This document shows, piece by piece, positions 1 to 6,156 of a stretch of 6,156 nucleotides of DNA. Origin of the DNA: Bacteroidales bacterium UBA2716 (GTDB lineage Bacteria > Bacteroidota > Bacteroidia > Bacteroidales > UBA932); contig DEKS01000092.1 in the NCBI GenBank assembly GCA_002354005.1, forward strand, positions 1-6,156, written 5' to 3'. The notes under the pieces are model-generated. The model was not told the DNA's origin, did no database searches, and was given only the letters and a program-made list of their open reading frames with translations. Positions within the stretch are counted from its first letter, which is position 1; each line of letters begins with the position of its first letter. The translations under genes and the position numbers were made by a program.

Positions 1-1360
1 TGGTCTTGGTGCGGATAAAGCGAATGTCCTCGCCCAGGTTCTTGACGCCCTTGCGGTCCACTACCAGCGTGTTGCCCTGGGTGGCAGCCGGGGCGCCGGC
101 ATTGGCCGAACGGGCCACCTTCAGCGGCAAGGCCGGGGTGGAGACGGTCTCGTAGCGGCGCTGCTTCACGTCATAGTAACTATAGTGGAGCGGACCCACG
201 GTGAAGTCTCCGTGGCTGCGCGGAATAAACGGATACTCAAAGGTTTTGCTGCCCGTGGTGCCGCTCTTGTCGGTGTTCACGGTAGTTTTCACGTCATACA
301 CCTCGAAGTCAGGCGGGAAGTTCACCTTGGGGGCTTCCAGCAGGGCGATGTTGCCCTTACCGGAAATGGTGACAAGGAGCGACGCGGCGTCGTGCGTTTT
401 CAGAGAATCCTTGCTCAGGCTGGCCTTGACGGAGAAGTCGCCCACACCGCCGCCAAAGGAGGCCGGAGCCCCGGCGGGAAGCGCCTGCACATGCAGGGTG
501 GCGGCTTTGGTGGACACCCGCTGGCGGGTGGTTACATAGTCGTTGCCAAAGAAATCGTCAAAAATGGAACCGGTGCTTTGGCGGCGGCGCTGTACGTTTA
601 CCAGACAAACAATCTCTGCAGGGTCGATGGGCTGGTCGCCGGCCTTCTGCGGGATGAGTACCCAGCGGCGCAGCACGGCGGCGTTGTACATGACGCCGTC
701 CACCTGCTCCCGCTGGAACTCAATGTTGGACGGCGTTTCCACCTCCTGGCTCCAGAAGCCCTTGAAGGCGGGGAACTTGGCATTCTCGAAGCCCACCAGG
801 TTGGCCCGATGGTAGATTTTCAGGGTGGCGGTGACGGGTTCGCCCACCACCACGGAACTGCGGCTCAGGGAAAGGCGCATGAAGATGTCGCTCTCTCCTC
901 GGGCGGTCTGGGCCTGCTGCTGCGAGCCTTGGGCTTGCCCTTGCGCGGGCTGTGCCTGCTGCGTGGAGGAGCCTGCTCCGCTGGCTACCACCTGGATGGA
1001 AACGGGATTGGACTGCACCTGCGTGCCTTTTACCTTGGCAATGGCCGGCCGGATGGTGAGGGTGCCGGTTTTGCGTGCCTGCAGGATATAGGTATAGGAG
1101 GTCTGGGACGAACGGGTGGTTTTGCCGTTAATCATCTGAATGCTGGTGGAAGAGCCTTTCTGCGGGCCCCACACCACGGTGAAATCGTCACCGGCTTCCC
1201 ACTGGAAATCCGAGGGGGCGTGCTCTCCTTCTACCACGAACACCACGTTGAAGCGTTCGTCCTGCTCCACAATGTTGTGTACTTCTACCCGCATGCTGGG
1301 CTGCGCCCATGCGGTGAGCACGACAAAAAGGGCGGTTGCTATTGCAAAGATTCGTTTCAT
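1..1360 (-). CDS. batD: BatD, oxygen-tolerance family protein (N-terminal 453 residues, cut by window edge)
   Basis: Reading down from the ATG at 1360-1358, the frame stays open to the window edge (last full codon 4-2), giving 453 residues. The family is usually close to 600 residues, so the C-terminal part, normally with a membrane anchor, is missing. Residues 1-19 form a signal peptide (MKRIF, hydrophobic core, AWA then Q20), predicting export to the periplasm. Beta-rich segments follow, with a Gln/Ala/Gly-rich linker at about 134-151. An FDDFFG motif at about 266 and the stretch TGSKTFEYPFIPRSHGDF with a following YSYYD, near residues 360-390, are typical of Bacteroidales BatD. It starts 3 bases after the batC stop with no strong Shine-Dalgarno, which suggests translation coupled to batC. 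BatD-family proteins are thought to work with the membrane VWA proteins BatA and BatB; molecular function is unknown. The identification is from sequence pattern and gene order. Confidence 0.93.
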   Translation of the reverse strand, partial: MKRIFAIATALFVVLTAWAQPSMRVEVHNIVEQDERFNVVFVVEGEHAPSDFQWEAGDDFTVVWGPQKGSSTSIQMINGKTTRSSQTSYTYILQARKTGTLTIRPAIAKVKGTQVQSNPVSIQVVASGAGSSTQQAQPAQGQAQGSQQQAQTARGESDIFMRLSLSRSSVVVGEPVTATLKIYHRANLVGFENAKFPAFKGFWSQEVETPSNIEFQREQVDGVMYNAAVLRRWVLIPQKAGDQPIDPAEIVCLVNVQRRRQSTGSIFDDFFGNDYVTTRQRVSTKAATLHVQALPAGAPASFGGGVGDFSVKASLSKDSLKTHDAASLLVTISGKGNIALLEAPKVNFPPDFEVYDVKTTVNTDKSGTTGSKTFEYPFIPRSHGDFTVGPLHYSYYDVKQRRYETVSTPALPLKVARSANAGAPAATQGNTLVVDRKGVKNLGEDIRFIRTKT

Positions 1361-1363
1361 ACT

Positions 1364-2104
1364 CTACCAATTCTTTTCCTTCTGGCGGGACTTCAGGGCC
1401 TGGGCCTTTTTCTCATCGACCTTTTCCTGGGTCTGTTTTTCCTTGTCCTGGATGGCCTGGAGCAGCTGCTGGGCCTGCTGAGGGCTCAGTTGTTGCTGCT
1501 GGTCCTGCTGGCTCTGCTGTTGCTGCTGCTGGTTCTGGTTTTGATCCTGATTCTGGTCCTGCTTGTCGTTATTCTGATCTTGATTCTGATCTTGATTCTG
1601 GTCTTGGTTCTGGTCTTGGTTCTGGTCTTGGTTCTGGTCCTGTTTCTGGTCCTGTTTCTGGTCCTGATCCTGGTTCTGCTGCTGTTCCATCAGCTTGTTG
1701 CGGGCGTAGATGTAGTTTTCCTTGGCCTCCAGATCTTCCGGACGCCGGCGCAGGCTTTCCTTGAACATGTTCACGGCCGTCTGCCAGTCCTGTTGGGCCA
1801 GGGCTACATCGCCCCGGTTGAAATAGTAATCGGCGGCGAAGGGTTCCTCACCGGCGGTGAGCTGCACGGCCTCCAGCTGCTTGGCGGCTTCGTCCAGGTT
1901 TTCCTGCCTGTAAAGGTTGTTGGCCAGGTTATAGTGCGCCGCCACGGACGCGGTGTCCAGCATCAGGGCCTTGCGGTAGCTGATATCGGCCGCGGCATAG
2001 TCTTTCTTCTTGAACTGCCGGTTGCCCTTGCGAAGGTCGGCCTTTTGACCGAAAACGGCCACGGAGCAGCACAGCGCCAGGGTTATGCACAAAAACTTCC
2101 TCAT
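1364..2104 (-). CDS. batC: BatC, exported TPR protein with a Gln/Asp/Asn-rich tract
   Basis: This 246-residue protein begins at ATG 2104-2102, overlapping the batB stop as ATGA, and ends with TAG at 1366-1364. Residues 1-19 look like a signal peptide (MRKF, hydrophobic core, VFG then Q20), so it should be periplasmic; no other membrane segment is visible. About three TPR-like helix pairs fill residues 21-124, with signatures such as GNRQFKKKDYAAADISYRKA and FNRGDVALAQQDWQTAVNMF. Residues 141-205 are almost only Q, D, N and K, built largely from a repeated QDQN unit. A charged helical tail (206-246) ends in KEKNW. TPR repeats are protein-binding scaffolds; BatC is inferred to contact BatA, BatB or BatD in the periplasm. 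There is no strong Shine-Dalgarno before the start, so translation is probably coupled to batB. Confidence 0.93.
   Translation of the reverse strand: MRKFLCITLALCCSVAVFGQKADLRKGNRQFKKKDYAAADISYRKALMLDTASVAAHYNLANNLYRQENLDEAAKQLEAVQLTAGEEPFAADYYFNRGDVALAQQDWQTAVNMFKESLRRRPEDLEAKENYIYARNKLMEQQQNQDQDQKQDQKQDQNQDQNQDQNQDQNQDQNQDQNNDKQDQNQDQNQNQQQQQQSQQDQQQQLSPQQAQQLLQAIQDKEKQTQEKVDEKKAQALKSRQKEKNW
1571..1678 (-). repeat. 12-bp tandem repeat, nine units, inside batC
   Basis: Nine consecutive 12-base units fill this stretch, read on the plus strand as variants of ATTCTGGTCTTG. Units 1571-1582 and 1583-1594 are identical, as are 1607-1618 and 1619-1630, and 1643-1654 and 1655-1666; neighbouring groups differ by one or two bases, and the last unit (1667-1678) is the most diverged. 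The units are in register with batC codons, each encoding four residues (QDQN, QDQK or close variants). Related but broken units continue to about 1538. Since a unit is exactly four codons, gain or loss of copies would alter protein length without a frameshift. The graded similarity between neighbours suggests growth by local duplication. Confidence 0.9.
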
Positions 2105-3105
2105 ACTTCGAACAGTTTGCGGCGGGGCTTGCGCTCGCCGATAAGCATCTGAATCACAAACAGCAGCAGCGCCACGCCAAAAAAGTACATGTACTGCTCG
2201 TCGTACTCCTCGAACACCACGCTGCCAAATTCTTCGTCCTCCATGCGGCGGATATCCTGGACGATGGGATTCAGGCCGAATTCCTCGCCGCCCGCATGGA
2301 TATAGGCTCCGTTACCGGCCTTGGCCACGTCCCGGAGCATTTGCTCATTGAGCTTGGTGACCACAATCTCGCCGTCTTTGTCCCGCAGCAGGCCGCCGTC
2401 CATGGGGATGGGCTGACCTTCCGCCGAACCTACGCCGATGGTATACACCTTGATGCCCAGTTCCGCCGCCTGCTTGGCCGCACCTACGGCGTCGTCCTCG
2501 TGGTTCTCACCGTCGGAGATGACCACAATGACGCGGCTCTTTTCGCTCTGCGCGCTAAAACTCTTGATACACAGGCGGATAGCGTCCCCGATGGCCGTTC
2601 CCTGCACGGGAATGGAACCGGTGTCGATGCTCCCGAGGAACATCTTGGCGCTTACGTAGTCGGTGGTGACCGGCAGTTGCACAAAAGACGTTCCGGCAAA
2701 GATCACCAGGCCGATCCGGTCTTCCTGCAGGCGGTCCGTCAGGCGCGAAATGGCCAGCTTGGCACGTTCCAGGCGGTTGGGGGAGTAATCCTGGGCCAGC
2801 ATGGAATTGGACACGTCCAGGGCCACGATAATCTCTGCGCCTTTGGTCTTGCGTTCCGCCAGGCGGGCGCCGGTACGCGGCCGGGCAAGGCCCACCGCAA
2901 AGAAGGCGAAGGCCAGGCAGAACAGCCCCATGCGCACCCATCCCTTGCTGCGGGAGCGGGAAGGCATTAAGGCCTCCACCAGCACAGGGTCTCCCAGGGC
3001 TTTCACCCGTTTGCTGCGGAGGTAACGCAGCACGGCATAGCCCACGAGGAATACCGGAATGAGCAGCAGCAAATACAGATACTGGTAATTGGCAAACATT
3101 AACAT
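2101..3105 (-). CDS. batB: BatB, membrane-anchored VWA-domain protein
   Basis: I place the start at ATG 3105-3103, giving 334 residues. It overlaps the batA TAA stop by one base (TAATG), has a GAGGAGG ribosome site 8 bases upstream, and gives the usual family N-terminus (MLMFANYQYLYLLLLIP). A longer open frame from 3156 would add 17 hydrophilic residues that overlap batA and spoil this beginning. Membrane segments lie at about 8-27, 58-74 and 306-322. The VWA domain sits between the second and third (about 91-290) and has a complete MIDAS: D97, S99 and S101 in DVSNS, T170 in GTAIGD, and D198 in ISDGE. Basic loops after the first and third segments suggest that the VWA domain faces the periplasm. 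It resembles BatA along its whole length and is probably an ancient tandem duplicate. Metal-dependent binding of a partner is inferred from the family. Confidence 0.95.
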   Translation of the reverse strand: MLMFANYQYLYLLLLIPVFLVGYAVLRYLRSKRVKALGDPVLVEALMPSRSRSKGWVRMGLFCLAFAFFAVGLARPRTGARLAERKTKGAEIIVALDVSNSMLAQDYSPNRLERAKLAISRLTDRLQEDRIGLVIFAGTSFVQLPVTTDYVSAKMFLGSIDTGSIPVQGTAIGDAIRLCIKSFSAQSEKSRVIVVISDGENHEDDAVGAAKQAAELGIKVYTIGVGSAEGQPIPMDGGLLRDKDGEIVVTKLNEQMLRDVAKAGNGAYIHAGGEEFGLNPIVQDIRRMEDEEFGSVVFEEYDEQYMYFFGVALLLFVIQMLIGERKPRRKLFEV

Positions 3106-4088
3106 TACGGTAACCTCCTCATGATGGCAAGCAGCAGCACTTCCAGTAACAGGCACACGAGCGCTGCCAGCGCGTAGTTGGTGAACAAATCTTTGTAAAC
3201 GGGGAAGGAATCCACCGACGTGCGGGTCTTTTCCATCTGGCCGATTTCTGCGTAAATCTCGGCCAGCTTGGTGTTGTCGGTGGCGCGGAAATAGCGTCCG
3301 CCGGTGCCGTCGGCAATGGTTTGCAGCAGGGCCTCGTCAATCTCTACGGGGATGTTCTGCAGCTCAATGCCCCAGGGCGTTTGCACAGGGTAGGGAGCGG
3401 TACCATTAGCCCCCACGCCAATGGTGTAAACCCTTATGCCGTAGGTCTTTGCAATTTCCGTGGCCATGGACGGGTCAATTTCGCCCATGTTGTTTACGCC
3501 GTCCGTCAGGAGAATCACCACGCGGCTCTTGGCGTCGGAATCCTTCAGGCGTGCAACCGCCGTGGCCAGGCCGTTGCCGATGGCCGTGCCGTCCTCAATA
3601 AGGTCTGTCTGCACTTCCTTCATGAGGTTGATAAGGGTGGCGCGGTCCGTGGTGAGCGGGCACTGGGTGTAGCTTTCTCCGGCAAAGACCACGATGCCCA
3701 TGCGGTCGCTGGGGCGCTGTGCAATGAACTCAATGGCAATGTCTTTGGCGGCGCTCAGGCGGTCCGGCGTAAAGTCGCGGGCCAGCATGGAGGTACTTAC
3801 ATCCATGGTGAACATGATGTCGATGCCCTCCGTATCCACCTTTTCCACCTGCGTGGATGAGCGCGGCCGGGCAATGGCCACAATAATGAGGCAGAGTGCG
3901 GCGATGCGCAGCACAAAGGGAAGGTGGCGGAGAAACTCGAAAATGGAGCGCCCGCCGGCGGTCCAGGCATCCAGTTTGGATACCCTCAGGTGCACGCGGC
4001 GGTTCCTGAGTTCGATGTACAGGTAACGAAGCACCAGCAGCACCGGAATGGCCAGGAGGAACAGGAGGTAGGGATACTCAAAATACAT
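3105..4088 (-). CDS. batA: BatA, membrane-anchored VWA-domain protein
   Basis: This 327-residue protein runs from ATG 4088-4086 to TAA 3107-3105. It starts 3 bases after the preceding stop and is preceded by a strong AAAAGGAGG ribosome site with 8-base spacing. The opening MYFEYPYLLFLLAIPVLL is typical of BatA. Membrane segments are at about 7-24, 58-74 and 305-323, with the VWA domain at about 89-285. The MIDAS is intact: D96, S98 and S100 in DVSTS, T168 in DGTAIG, and D196 in LLTDG. Charge distribution (basic residues at 21-35 and the MRRLP end) puts the VWA domain in the periplasm. BatA is expected to form a complex with BatB and to bind BatC or BatD; the partner is inferred from family and operon context and is not visible in the sequence. 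The last codons, AGG AGG TTA CCG, also serve as the batB ribosome site. Confidence 0.95.
   Translation of the reverse strand: MYFEYPYLLFLLAIPVLLVLRYLYIELRNRRVHLRVSKLDAWTAGGRSIFEFLRHLPFVLRIAALCLIIVAIARPRSSTQVEKVDTEGIDIMFTMDVSTSMLARDFTPDRLSAAKDIAIEFIAQRPSDRMGIVVFAGESYTQCPLTTDRATLINLMKEVQTDLIEDGTAIGNGLATAVARLKDSDAKSRVVILLTDGVNNMGEIDPSMATEIAKTYGIRVYTIGVGANGTAPYPVQTPWGIELQNIPVEIDEALLQTIADGTGGRYFRATDNTKLAEIYAEIGQMEKTRTSVDSFPVYKDLFTNYALAALVCLLLEVLLLAIMRRLP
3114..3120 (-). promoter_or_regulatory. Ribosome binding site of batB, inside the end of batA
   Basis: The minus strand reads GAGGAGG here, 8 bases before the ATG at 3105-3103. The site lies within the final batA codons (Arg-Arg before Leu-Pro-stop). 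It fixes the batB start at 3105 rather than the in-frame ATG at 3156. Strong Shine-Dalgarno sites are not the rule in Bacteroidota, so its use in initiation is inferred. Confidence 0.75.
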
Positions 4089-4091
4089 AGC

Positions 4092-5066
4092 TTATGCCTC
4101 CTTTTCGTCACTACCGGCCTCACCGGCAATCTCTTGCTGATAAGTGGCTGTTACAAAGCCGATTGCCTGTGGCAGCACCTTGGCGTTTTCTTCTTCCGTG
4201 GCGGTGTACTTGGCAAACTTCACAAAGTCTGCCCGCTCAAAGAGCGCCTTCATCTCCTGATAGAGCTCCGGCGGGATGTCGCTGCCTTTGAGGTCTGCAA
4301 AAATCTCGGCCGTGGTCATTTCCATGGCGCTCACCCCGTAACGGGATACGATGTATTCCCGCAGGGCGTCCGTGACGCCGGAATAGAAGAGCTTTTGCTG
4401 GTCCGGTTTCCAGTATTTGTCGCCCCGGTAGCGGTCCAGCTTGCGCAGGGCCTTGATGTGGGCGGGCTCTGCGTCTTCCTTTTCCCGTACGGCCTTCCTT
4501 CTGTGAAGCAGCCATTGGATGAACAGGTAAATAAGGCCGATGACTACCAGCGCCCCCAGTACCCAGGGCGCCACCTCCTTGAAGGTGTAGGGGAACTTCA
4601 CCTGGTCCTTGATGTCGTGGGCCTGGAAGTTTTCCATGTCTACCGGTAACTCGTTGACTACAAGCGGCTCTGCGGGGGCTTTGAATACCAGGGTGTCGCC
4701 GCCGAAGAGCACCGGAATGTCCGGAAGCTCATAGCTGCCGCCCCACCAGGCGGTGAGGAGGCGGGAGGCTTTGATGGTATACAGACCCGTCTTTTTCACC
4801 TTGACAGAATCCAGCTGCCAGTCTCCCACAAACTCGATGGGGCTGTCTTTCTCCGTCTGGATTTCCGGGAGGGCGAGGGGAGTGCCTTCCGCTACGTCCT
4901 TGAGCTCTACGCCATAGCGGAACTGGTCTGCCACCAGCACTGAATCCCGTTTTTGCAACGGCTCCAGGAAGGCTTCTCCGCCTTCTTTGCGGAGACCTTC
5001 CGCGCCGGCTGTAAGGCTTCCGACGAGCAGTAGGAGAGGTATGATGCGTATAGTAGTTTTCATCAT
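4092..5066 (-). CDS. Bat-operon membrane protein: signal peptide, periplasmic domain, one membrane segment, cytoplasmic tail (unnamed)
   Basis: This 324-residue protein is the unnamed gene commonly found between the DUF58 gene and batA in Bacteroidota Bat operons. Start ATG 5066-5064 overlaps the DUF58 stop (ATGATGA); the ATG at 5063-5061 is an equally possible start, one residue shorter. Residues 1-23 look like a signal peptide (hydrophobic 8-19, then TAGA). Residues 25-165 form a probable beta-rich periplasmic region; its segment around 94-137 (GLYTIKA, GGSYELPDIPV, DTLVFKAPAEPLVV) recalls Ig-like pieces of BatD. One membrane segment lies at 166-187, followed by the basic HRRK. The cytoplasmic tail (188-324) is helical, with FYSGVTDALREYIVSRYGV and MTTAEIF, a pattern reminiscent of DUF4381-type proteins found beside VWA and MoxR genes. 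No catalytic motif is recognised. Its two-sided topology suggests a link between cytoplasmic MoxR/DUF58 and the periplasmic Bat proteins; that is inference. Confidence 0.85.
   Translation of the reverse strand: MMKTTIRIIPLLLLVGSLTAGAEGLRKEGGEAFLEPLQKRDSVLVADQFRYGVELKDVAEGTPLALPEIQTEKDSPIEFVGDWQLDSVKVKKTGLYTIKASRLLTAWWGGSYELPDIPVLFGGDTLVFKAPAEPLVVNELPVDMENFQAHDIKDQVKFPYTFKEVAPWVLGALVVIGLIYLFIQWLLHRRKAVREKEDAEPAHIKALRKLDRYRGDKYWKPDQQKLFYSGVTDALREYIVSRYGVSAMEMTTAEIFADLKGSDIPPELYQEMKALFERADFVKFAKYTATEEENAKVLPQAIGFVTATYQQEIAGEAGSDEKEA
4097..4105 (-). promoter_or_regulatory. Ribosome binding site of batA
   Basis: The minus strand reads AAAAGGAGG, 8 bases before the batA ATG at 4088-4086. It overlaps the last codons (Glu-Lys-Glu-Ala) of the upstream gene. 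Spacing is the same as for the batB site, while the other genes in the window have no comparable motif. Confidence 0.75.
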
Positions 5067-5944
5067 CTTCTGTGGAATAATGCCATGAGGCTGCGCACGT
5101 AATCTTCGTTTGTGCTCACATCCACATGGTCTACCTGGTATTTGAGCAGCAGGCGGTCTGCTGCGCCCGTTGCGGTGCGGAACCAGTTCTCATAGGCCGA
5201 GCGTACGCTACGCGAGCTGGTGTTGATCCAGCGGGAGGCACCGGTTTCTGCATCTTTGGCATGCACCAGGCCCACGTTGGGGATGCATTTTTCCCGCGGG
5301 TCGCTCACGCGGATGACGGAGACGTCGTGGCGGTTTACAGCCACTTTCAGGGCATCTTCGTAGCGCGGGGAGCCATCGGCCCGGGTATCCAGCATGTCGC
5401 TGAGCACAAAGGCGGTGCACTTTTTCTTGATGGCATTGGTCAGGTAGCGCAGGGCTTCGCCAATGTCCGTGCCGTCGTGCTGGGGCTGGTATTCCAGCAT
5501 TTCCCGGATAATATGCAGGAAATGCGTGCGGCCCTTTGCCGGCGGGATGAACTTTTCTACGCGGTCGCTGAACAGGATGCAGCCCACTTTGTCGTTGTTG
5601 AGGATGGCGCTGAAGGAGAGCGTGGCGGCAATTTCCGCAATTTGCTCGCGTTTGGTCCTGCCCTGCGTGCCAAAAAGGCCGCTGCGGGAAATATCCACCA
5701 GCAGTACCACGGTGAGCTCGCGTTCCTCCTCAAAGACCTTCACGTACGGGGCGCTCATGCGGGCCGTGACGTTCCAGTCCATGTTGCGGACATCGTCCCC
5801 GTACTGATATTCGCGCACCTCGCTGAAGGCCATGCCGCGTCCCTTGAACGCAGAATGGTACTCACCGGCAAAAATCTGGTGGCTCAGCGCTTTGGTCCGA
5901 ATCTCAATCTTGCGGACTTTCTTTATTAACTCTTCTGGTGTCAT
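5063..5944 (-). CDS. DUF58 family protein with VWA-like fold, soluble form
   Basis: This 293-residue protein runs from ATG 5944-5942, overlapping the moxR stop by one base (TAATG), to TGA 5065-5063. The DUF58 signature is clear at residues 35-62: GRGMAFSEVREYQYGDDVRN, then MDWNVTAR. A VWA-like core follows from about 77, with a complete MIDAS-type set: D84, S86 and S88 in DISRS, T159 in DGTD, and D183 in LSDM. There is no signal peptide or membrane segment, so it should be cytoplasmic, unlike the longer DUF58 proteins with N-terminal membrane segments found in other phyla. DUF58 genes nearly always sit next to moxR, and the pair is thought to act together, with the VWA-like domain as adaptor or substrate for the ATPase. 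That partnership is inferred here from the overlap and family habit. No strong Shine-Dalgarno is visible, so the gene is probably coupled to moxR translation. Confidence 0.95.
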   Translation of the reverse strand: MTPEELIKKVRKIEIRTKALSHQIFAGEYHSAFKGRGMAFSEVREYQYGDDVRNMDWNVTARMSAPYVKVFEEERELTVVLLVDISRSGLFGTQGRTKREQIAEIAATLSFSAILNNDKVGCILFSDRVEKFIPPAKGRTHFLHIIREMLEYQPQHDGTDIGEALRYLTNAIKKKCTAFVLSDMLDTRADGSPRYEDALKVAVNRHDVSVIRVSDPREKCIPNVGLVHAKDAETGASRWINTSSRSVRSAYENWFRTATGAADRLLLKYQVDHVDVSTNEDYVRSLMALFHRR

Positions 5945-6156
5945 TACGGAACGATCACCGCGTTGATAATCTTCTCGATAATTTGCTCAGGCGTAACATT
6001 CTCTGCCTCGGCTTCATACGTGAGGCCGATACGGTGACGAAGGACCTCGTTGCAGACGGCCCGGACGTCTTCCGGAATTACATAGCCGCGGCGCTTGATG
6101 AAGGCATAGGCCTTGGACGCCATGGCCAGGGAAATGCTGGCACGCGGGGAGCCGCC
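5944..6156 (-). CDS. moxR: MoxR-family AAA+ ATPase (C-terminal 70 residues, cut by window edge)
   Basis: The frame is open from the window edge to TAA at 5946-5944 and gives 70 residues beginning GGSPRASISLAMASKAYAFI and ending INAVIVP. The GGSPRA motif is the sensor-2 region of MoxR ATPases (usually GASPRA), whose Arg contacts the nucleotide. The part IKRRGYVIPEDV followed by LRHRIGLTYEAEAE is the characteristic C-terminal lid of Bacteroidota MoxR. The family is about 330 residues long, so Walker A, Walker B and the start lie outside the window and cannot be checked. MoxR ATPases act as cytoplasmic chaperone-like machines that work with VWA-domain partners; the overlapping DUF58 gene and BatA/BatB are the obvious candidates. 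The gene symbol is the family name. Confidence 0.93.
   Translation of the reverse strand, partial: GGSPRASISLAMASKAYAFIKRRGYVIPEDVRAVCNEVLRHRIGLTYEAEAENVTPEQIIEKIINAVIVP

Noticed and set aside
2048..2104. BatC as a lipoprotein because of Cys residues 6, 12 and 13 near the N-terminus
   Set aside because: The residues before these Cys do not form a lipobox (Leu directly precedes Cys12), and VFG followed by Q20 fits an ordinary signal peptidase I site better.
185..2152. Plus-strand open frame of 655 codons with long Leu/Val/Ile runs
   Set aside because: It lies antisense to batD and batC. The hydrophobic runs are the mirror image of the QDQN repeats, and it crosses two well-supported genes that have signal peptides and family motifs.
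3106..3156. Upstream in-frame ATG at 3156 as the batB start
   Set aside because: It would add 17 hydrophilic residues within the batA coding region. The ATG at 3105 has a well-spaced ribosome site, overlaps the batA stop, and gives the family-typical N-terminus.
2296..4649. Further plus-strand open frames (2296-2970, 3321-3860, 3924-4649)
   Set aside because: They mirror batB, batA and the unnamed gene, cross gene boundaries and show no domain or membrane pattern of their own.
5126..5929. Plus-strand open frame of 267 codons antisense to almost the whole DUF58 gene
   Set aside because: It has no recognisable motif, while the opposite strand carries the complete DUF58 signature and MIDAS. 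Long antisense frames are expected where codon third positions are rich in G and C.
1..6156. Promoter, terminator, RNA gene, mobile element or CRISPR within the window
   Set aside because: No intergenic gap exceeds 3 bases, genes fill the whole window on one strand, and the only regular repeat is coding sequence inside batC.

Overview
The window is the middle of a Bacteroides aerotolerance (Bat) operon from a member of the Bacteroidota, probably a Bacteroidales with fairly GC-rich DNA. This rests on gene order and protein sequence: the end of a MoxR-type AAA+ ATPase, a soluble DUF58 protein, an unnamed membrane-anchored protein, BatA, BatB, BatC and BatD. Every gene lies on the minus strand, so transcription runs from high to low coordinates. 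I cannot name the genus from this sequence.

Layout in direction of transcription: moxR C-terminal end (6156-5944, start outside the window); DUF58/VWA-like protein (5944-5063); signal-peptide plus one-membrane-segment protein specific to this operon type (5066-4092); batA (4088-3105); batB (3105-2101); batC (2104-1364); batD (1360 to the window edge, C-terminal end outside). Junctions are extremely tight: TAATG or ATGA overlaps at four junctions and 3-base gaps at the other two. There is no intergenic space for a promoter or terminator, so the window looks like part of one translationally coupled transcript. The promoter must lie upstream of moxR, outside the window. No RNA gene, mobile element or CRISPR array was seen.

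How the parts fit: MoxR and DUF58 have no membrane segments and should be cytoplasmic. BatA and BatB are each anchored by three membrane segments, with the von Willebrand A (VWA) domain predicted on the periplasmic side. BatC (TPR protein) and BatD carry signal peptides and should be exported. The unnamed protein has a periplasmic part, one membrane segment and a cytoplasmic tail, and so could physically join the two sides. Three VWA-type domains in a row (DUF58, BatA, BatB) all keep an intact metal-binding (MIDAS) motif. The family is associated with oxygen/stress tolerance and with MoxR-linked chaperone or assembly functions; the biochemical activity is unsettled.

The most unusual local feature is an in-frame 12-bp tandem repeat in batC that encodes a Gln/Asp/Asn tract. 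The system itself is a known one; I found no evidence of a wholly new system.
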